Of a stretch of DNA of 8,816 nucleotides, positions 5,210 through 8,816 are shown in pieces. Made by a program: the position numbers and the translations under genes. This stretch comes from an uncultured Clostridia bacterium (GTDB lineage Bacteria > Bacillota > Clostridia > UMGS1810). Numbering within the stretch: the stretch's first letter is position 1; the number at the start of each line of letters is the position of its first letter. The stretch lies in NCBI GenBank assembly GCA_934463165.1, contig CAKSJG010000043.1:1-8816 (forward strand). The letters are read 5' to 3'. Below the pieces are notes generated by a model. The model searched no databases. It was given only the letters and a program-made list of their open reading frames with translations, and was not told the origin of the DNA.

Positions 5210-6736
5210 ATGTTTAATACACCAACTGTATGTATTATGATTACGATCATTGTATATCTGGTAGGTATGCTTCTGATCGGAGTATATTTCACAAAAAAGA
5301 ATAACTCAACATCAGATTTTTATTTGGGAGGAAGGTCACTCGGACCGCTTGTTACGGCAATGAGTGCCGAAGCGTCGGATATGTCGGGATATTTGCTTAT
5401 GGGGCTTCCCGGTCTGGCATATTTGTCGGGTCTTGCTGATGTCGGCTGGACGATTATCGGTCTTGCCGCAGGTACATATCTTAATTGGCTTCTTACATCG
5501 AGAAGACTTCGCAGATATACTCAGCTTGTCGATGCAATTACGATTCCGGAGTTTTTCTCAAAGCGTTTTCACGATAAGAAAAACATACTGTCGGCAATTT
5601 CGGCTGTAATAATCATAATCTTCTTTATTCCGTATACAGCTTCGGGATTTGCGGCATGCGGAAAGCTGTTTGCATCTCTGTTCGACATTAATTATTTTAC
5701 GGCCATGATAGTGTCGGCTGTAGTTATAGTGGGCTACACCGCTGCAGGCGGATTCCTTGCTGCGTCAATAACGGACTTTATCCAGAGCATAATAATGACC
5801 GCCGCAATTTTTGCAATTTTGATTTTTGCAACGATGACGGCAGGCGGCGTCGGCGCTGTGGGCGAAAACGTAAAATCCATGTCGGGATTCCTTTCCATGA
5901 CAAATTCATATGTACCCGACACGCAGACAAGCATACCGTATAATATTCTTCACATAATAACAACGGTTTCATGGGGTCTCGGATACTTCGGTATGCCGCA
6001 TATCCTTCTCAGATTCATGGCAATTAACGACGAAAAAAATCTTAAGCTTTCAAGACGCGTTGCCTCCGTCTGGGTTGTTATTGCAATGTTTGTTGCCGTA
6101 TGTATCGGTGTTTCGGGAAGAGCGCTCAGTAATCTCGGAATCGTAGATACTCTTTCCGGTTCCGATACCGAGACGATTATAATAAAAATATCGCACCTGC
6201 TTTCGGAATACGGAATAATCCCTGCGCTTATTGCAGGTCTCGTTCTTTCCGGAATCCTTGCAAGCACGATGTCAACGGCAGATTCTCAGCTTCTTGCAGC
6301 TGCTTCGAGCGTTTCGCAAAATATCATGCAGGAAAAGCTTAAGCTTAAGCTTACGGAAAAACAGAGCATGATAGCCGCAAGAATCACCGTAATTGCAATA
6401 GCTGTTCTCGGAGTGATTATAGCACGTGATCCCGACAGCTCCGTGTTCGGAATCGTATCGTTTGCATGGGCGGGCTTCGGCGCAAGCTTCGGCCCGATCG
6501 TAATCTGCTCTCTGTTTTGGAAGCGCACAACGCTCTCCGGCGCTCTTTGCGGTATGGCGGCAGGCGGAGCAATGGTATTCATATGGAAATATCTCATTAA
6601 GCCTATGGGCGGAATATTCGGCGTGTATGAGCTTTTGCCTGCATTCATTGTAAGTATTGCGGTAATTGTTGTTGTAAGCCTTGTTTCCAAAAAGCCGAGT
6701 GACGAAATAGTTTCCGAATTTGAACAGGCCAAATAA
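5210..6736 (+). CDS. putP: Sodium/proline symporter
   Basis: Na+:proline symporter of the solute:sodium symporter family (TC 2.A.21), 508 aa with about 13 hydrophobic segments, close to the 502 aa of E. coli PutP. It imports proline using the sodium gradient. Recognised signatures: YLGGRSLGPLVTAMSAEASDMSGYLLMGLPG (split across 38-68) with Asp57, Ser59 and Gly60, equivalent to E. coli Asp55, Ser57 and Gly58 used for Na+ and proline; SWGLGYFGMPHIL before the middle helices; ASTMSTADSQLL containing the Ser-Thr pair of the second sodium-binding region; and FAWAGFGASFGP near the C-terminus. E. coli Trp59 is Tyr61 here, a conservative aromatic swap. AGGGAGG (5195-5201) lies 8 bases before ATG, a strong start. 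Promoter and terminator are its own; no proline catabolic gene is adjacent, so uptake for osmoprotection, anabolism or Stickland-type metabolism cannot be separated. Confidence 0.93.
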   Translation: MFNTPTVCIMITIIVYLVGMLLIGVYFTKKNNSTSDFYLGGRSLGPLVTAMSAEASDMSGYLLMGLPGLAYLSGLADVGWTIIGLAAGTYLNWLLTSRRLRRYTQLVDAITIPEFFSKRFHDKKNILSAISAVIIIIFFIPYTASGFAACGKLFASLFDINYFTAMIVSAVVIVGYTAAGGFLAASITDFIQSIIMTAAIFAILIFATMTAGGVGAVGENVKSMSGFLSMTNSYVPDTQTSIPYNILHIITTVSWGLGYFGMPHILLRFMAINDEKNLKLSRRVASVWVVIAMFVAVCIGVSGRALSNLGIVDTLSGSDTETIIIKISHLLSEYGIIPALIAGLVLSGILASTMSTADSQLLAAASSVSQNIMQEKLKLKLTEKQSMIAARITVIAIAVLGVIIARDPDSSVFGIVSFAWAGFGASFGPIVICSLFWKRTTLSGALCGMAAGGAMVFIWKYLIKPMGGIFGVYELLPAFIVSIAVIVVVSLVSKKPSDEIVSEFEQAK

Positions 6737-6748
6737 TAATTTGTAAAT

Positions 6749-6788
6749 AAAAATGCCTTTGCGGGTGATGACCGTAAAGGCATTTTTT
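6749..6788. terminator. Bidirectional terminator between putP and the XRE gene
   Basis: AAATGCCTTT (6751-6760) pairs with AAAGGCATTT (6776-6785), with an inner CGG/CCG extension and one unpaired base on each side. A-rich flank on the left and T-rich on the right give U tracts to both converging transcripts (putP from the left, the repressor gene from the right). Confidence 0.85.
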
Positions 6789-6792
6789 AAAT

Positions 6793-7128
6793 TTATTTTT
6801 TACGCAAGGTTTTTAAAATTGCATCGCAAGTATTGTATAAGAGTCTGTATTCGTCCGTGTTGCAATCATTTATAAGTGATGCAAATTCCTTTTTAAATTC
6901 CGGGGCGGAATTGTCCGTAACATCCATGAGAAGTCGGTCGGTTGTTGTGTTCAGAGCGTTAGCGATTGCAATCAGGCTCGGCAGGCTCAGCTTTGTTGCG
7001 CCGCGTTCAATATGAGATATGTTTGTGTCGCTCAGATCGGCTTTTTCGGCAAGAACCGCCTGAGTCATTTTCATATCTTTTCTTTTATTCCGTATTCTTT
7101 TTCCTATTGCCGTGTAATCTATTTCCAT
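6793..7128 (-). CDS. XRE-family HTH transcriptional repressor
   Basis: Small (111 aa) lambda-repressor-like DNA-binding protein. The HTH_3 domain spans about residues 8-63: IGKRIRNKRKDMKMTQAVLA, then EKADLSDTNISHIERG with recognition helix SDTNISHIE (33-41), then LSLPSLIAIANALNT. The remaining 45 residues (VTDNSAPEFKKEF, then YRLLYNTCDAILKTL) form a helical tail that may serve for dimerisation; there is no peptidase or ligand domain. GAGGTG lies 7 bases before the ATG. It is transcribed away from the SLOG-like gene, and two near-identical 17-bp palindromes occupy the shared 109-bp spacer, so it most likely represses both its own gene and its neighbour. Composition resembles the chromosome more than the neighbour does. 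Confidence 0.88.
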   Translation of the reverse strand: MEIDYTAIGKRIRNKRKDMKMTQAVLAEKADLSDTNISHIERGATKLSLPSLIAIANALNTTTDRLLMDVTDNSAPEFKKEFASLINDCNTDEYRLLYNTCDAILKTLRKK

Positions 7129-7165
7129 TATTTAACACCTCAACTTTTTTTATAATAAGTATTGT

Positions 7166-7214
7166 ATATCCTTTAAGGATATGTTAGAATATAGTAGATA
7201 TCCTTAAAGGATAT
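7166..7214. promoter_or_regulatory. Twin operators and divergent promoters of the XRE/SLOG-like pair
   Basis: Two perfect palindromes, ATATCCTTTAAGGATAT (7166-7182) and ATATCCTTAAAGGATAT (7198-7214), differ only in their central base and lie 32 bp centre to centre, about three helical turns, on the same face of DNA. For the minus strand, TTCTAA and TACAAT with a 17-bp spacer can be read with the left palindrome inside the spacer. For the plus strand, TATAAT at 7214-7219 starts at the end of the right palindrome, with only a weak -35. Both promoters would be blocked by a bound dimer, and cooperative binding to the pair is likely. Confidence 0.8.
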
Positions 7215-7237
7215 ATAATTAATAAAAAGGTGATAAA

Positions 7238-7714
7238 ATGTCAATTTGCAGTTTTTTTGGAAGTAATATATATTATGAAAACCATATTAAAGATAAAATT
7301 TTTTCTTTATGTAAAAAATTAAATATTGAAAATAATTTAAATGAATTTCATTTGTTTCTGAATGGTGGATTTGAAAGTTGTTCGTATTGTGCAGTAAAGC
7401 GCATAAAAGAAGAGCATAATGAAATAAAAATCAAATTAGTTTTAACCGACAGTAAGGAATTATATACATATAATTTGGAATTTTATAAGGAAATGTATGA
7501 TGAGATAATTGTTCCTATAAGTATTTTGGATGCAGATAATTCACATTCAAAGACGGAGAATATAAAAAAGCATATAATAGGTAATTGCAATTACCTTATT
7601 TATTTTGATAATAAAAAGGACAGAACATTATCTGATGTTATTTGCTCTGTAAAAAAATTTAAGAAAATCGAATGTTTTAATATTAATAGTTTCCATGTAC
7701 AGAACAAAATATAA
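7238..7714 (+). CDS. Small SLOG/DUF1273-like Rossmann-type protein of unknown function
   Basis: A 158-aa protein with a good start (AAGGTG about 6 bases before ATG 7238). The layout resembles the YpsA/DUF1273 branch of the SLOG (Smf/DprA-LOG) Rossmann fold: N-terminal strand CSFFGSN (4-10) where that branch has FFGHR; a strand and loop FHLFLNGGFESCSYCAV (37-53); IKEEHNEIKIKLVLTD (56-71) as helix plus strand; YDEIIVPISIL (87-97); and a late hydrophobic strand NCNYLIYFDN (116-125) before KKDRTLSDVICSVKK. The His-Arg of FFGHR and the usual glycine-rich GGT near the end are absent, so the ligand site may be changed. No signal peptide or membrane segment. Codon use is much more A/T-rich than in putP (Lys AAA, Ile ATA, Asn AAT), hinting at recent acquisition. 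SLOG proteins generally bind nucleotides; here function is inferred only from this remote similarity. Confidence 0.7.
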   Translation: MSICSFFGSNIYYENHIKDKIFSLCKKLNIENNLNEFHLFLNGGFESCSYCAVKRIKEEHNEIKIKLVLTDSKELYTYNLEFYKEMYDEIIVPISILDADNSHSKTENIKKHIIGNCNYLIYFDNKKDRTLSDVICSVKKFKKIECFNINSFHVQNKI

Positions 7715-7810
7715 AATTAATAGATTATATTTAATTTCCGCGTAGGGGTGGATGTTAATAATGTACAGGCTTTTTAAAAATTTAATGCGAAATTAACGCA
7801 AGAAGCATTG

Positions 7811-7959
7811 CCTCCACTGTGTAAGGGGAGGTGGGTTGCGGAGCAACTCGGAGGGGTTGTAAATATTTAACTCTTGCAAAATATGCTGCTAAGTTAAAAA
7901 TATGTTTTTAACAATCCCTCAGTCAGCTACGCTGACAGCTCCCTTTACACAAGGGCGCC
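7811..7959. repeat. Inverted pair of a dispersed structured repeat
   Basis: The stretch 7811-7859 resembles the reverse complement of 7912-7959 (shared TGTGTAA, then GGGAG/GGGGAG, then GAGGG and TTG ends). In each arm the middle forms a small hairpin with different bases: GTTGC-GGA-GCAAC on the left and GTCAGC-GTA-GCTGAC on the right. The hairpin is thus kept while its bases change. The right arm (CCCTCAGTCAGC, then GCTGACAGCTCCCTT) is a repeat type I recognise from many gut Clostridia genomes. The 52 bp between the arms is AT-rich without signal. Confidence 0.75.
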
Positions 7960-7964
7960 TTTCT

Positions 7965-8261
7965 TTCTTGCACAATGTTAATATATTGTGTTTGCAGCCT
8001 GTCATGGTTCGTGAGCTGTGAAAAAGGATTATTATGCGAGCATTTTTTGTTTGAAAATCAGACTGCGTTTTTTTCATGAAAAAATCGAAAGCGAATTTCG
8101 CCCGAATAAAATAAGTTCCCTTAAATCTCGGGCGGAATTCAGACTTGTTTCCGAAAAAATTTGAGGAAATCAAGTCGGCAGAGATTTTTGAAATGAATTG
8201 CAGTCTGATTTTCAAGAAAAAAACGAGGGGAGTCCAAGAGGGGAGGGCACATCCCCTCTTG
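7965..8261. repeat. Structured repeat element, complete copy
   Basis: The first 101 bases (7965-8065) recur without a mismatch at 8716-8816. Inside, TTGAAAATCAGACTGC (8051-8066) is perfectly complementary to 8200-8215, flanked by T-rich and A-rich runs, bounding a body of about 180 bp. Nested within are gaatttcgcccga (8093-8105) against TCGGGCGGAATTC, and GACTTGTTTCC against GGAAATCAAGTC. A separate 10-bp stem CAAGAGGGGA (8235-8244) / TCCCCTCTTG (8252-8261) closes the unit. A 123-codon minus-strand frame over this region follows the palindromes and is rejected. This may be a MITE-like mobile repeat or a conserved RNA. Confidence 0.75.
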
Positions 8262-8368
8262 AAAAGAATGTCCTTAATATAAATTAACATTTTATCAGAG
8301 ATGAAATGAAATTTATGTTGCTGAATTTCCTGCCTTTAATTATATAAAAGTATATGTGTTGTGCAAGC

Positions 8369-8444
8369 GGAACGGTGTGGTCACCGTTCCCTACAAATAA
8401 TTTGATAGGTATATTTTCAATTAACTAATTGATTTAAACGAAAA
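8369..8444 (-). repeat. Dispersed repeat, right copy of the 72-bp inverted pair
   Basis: Positions 8373-8444 are the reverse complement of 15-86 (68/72 identical). At its left edge GGAACGGTG (8369-8377) and CACCGTTCC (8382-8390) form a perfect 9-bp hairpin with a TGGT loop. Confidence 0.85.
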
Positions 8445-8493
8445 TTTGCAATGAGATCCTGTTTAATAATTATACACAATTTTACAATAACTA

Positions 8494-8707
8494 CGTAGGG
8501 GAACGGTGTCCACACCGTTCCGTATGCACAAAATGTATATAATAAAATAATCAAATGCAAGAAATGTATATGTCCGATTATGCATAGGGCGGATATCATC
8601 CGCCCGATAATAACACGTAAACAGGCGGACGGATAATATGTATAGTGTAGTAAGATAGTAAACAGGTAGTGTAATGACATAATATCCGCCCCTACGCACT
8701 ATCGGGC
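8494..8707. repeat. Cluster of further palindromic repeats
   Basis: A second unit of the ACGGTG family begins at 8494, with GGAACGGTG (8500-8508), loop TCCA, and CACCGTTCC (8513-8521), followed by an AT-rich tail like that at 86-125. Then GGGCGGAT-ATC-ATCCGCCC (8587-8605) forms an 8-bp hairpin, and GCCCGATA (8602-8609) is complementary to TATCGGGC near 8700-8707, closing a larger palindrome that also pairs GGCGGA with TCCGCC. This GGGCGGAT...ATCCGCCC type is common between genes in gut Firmicutes. No gene is visible from 7715 to the window end. Confidence 0.75.
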
Positions 8708-8715
8708 AAATACGC

Positions 8716-8816
8716 TTCTTGCACAATGTTAATATATTGTGTTTGCAGCCTGTCATGGTTCGTGAGCTGTGAAAAAGGATTATTATGCGAGCATTTTTTG
8801 TTTGAAAATCAGACTG
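8716..8816. repeat. Structured repeat element, second copy cut by the window edge
   Basis: These 101 bases are identical to 7965-8065 in the same orientation, and the match runs into the window end, so the real repeat is probably longer. The two copies are 751 bp apart. Perfect identity points to a recent duplication, active mobility or gene conversion. Confidence 0.9.

Noticed and set aside
7919..8290. A 123-codon minus-strand reading frame, with related frames at 8417-8756
   Set aside because: They translate the repeat elements, including the duplicated 101 bp (the same MTGCKHNILTLCKK-type peptide appears twice), and have no gene signals.
8369..8707. Possible CRISPR array from the clustered palindromes
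   Set aside because: Repeat units differ in sequence, orientation and spacing; there are no regular spacers and no cas genes.

Overview
The window looks like chromosomal DNA of an uncultured, low-to-moderate GC Clostridia-type Firmicute, probably a gut Oscillospiraceae/Ruminococcaceae relative (inference). The grounds are AGGAGG-type ribosome binding sites, several TTGACA/TATAAT-like promoters with exactly 17-bp spacers, a serine-type D,D-carboxypeptidase with a stalk-like C-terminus, a Na+/proline symporter, a free-standing BRO-type antirepressor of a kind common in gut Firmicutes, and many dispersed palindromic repeats. No rRNA, CRISPR array, transposase or phage structural gene is visible.

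Layout. 1-527: repeats only, with a dispersed repeat at 15-86 and a nested palindromic element at 157-461. 528-1635: promoter and an intracellular SGNH/GDSL hydrolase (+). 1708-1881: a TspO/MBR remnant holding only the last two membrane segments (+). 1912-3162: a secreted peptidase S11 D-Ala-D-Ala carboxypeptidase (+). 3206-3386: a stand-alone small RNA gene with a perfect consensus promoter and a UUCG-capped terminator (+). 3422-4297: BRO-N antirepressor (-) with a palindromic operator over its promoter. 4456-4877: tRNA-Asn(GTT) (-) with its promoter and terminator, next to two broken tRNA copies around a GC-rich palindromic island. 5084-6788: putP with promoter and terminator (+). 6793-7714: divergent pair, an XRE repressor (-) and a small AT-rich SLOG-like protein (+), separated by two 17-bp palindromes. 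7715-8816: no gene; several families of structured repeats, including a 101-bp perfect direct repeat and the inverted partner of the repeat at the start of the window.

Functional reading. The enzymes and the transporter look like unrelated housekeeping or accessory single-gene units, each with its own promoter. The parts most likely to be undescribed are the divergent XRE/SLOG-like module, whose two operators probably control both genes; the orphan structured RNA at 3241-3386; and the scrambled tRNA-Asn locus. The two window ends carry a 72-bp inverted repeat (68/72 identical) around about 8.3 kb, so this block could invert by recombination, although dispersed repeats landing in opposite orientation explain it equally well.
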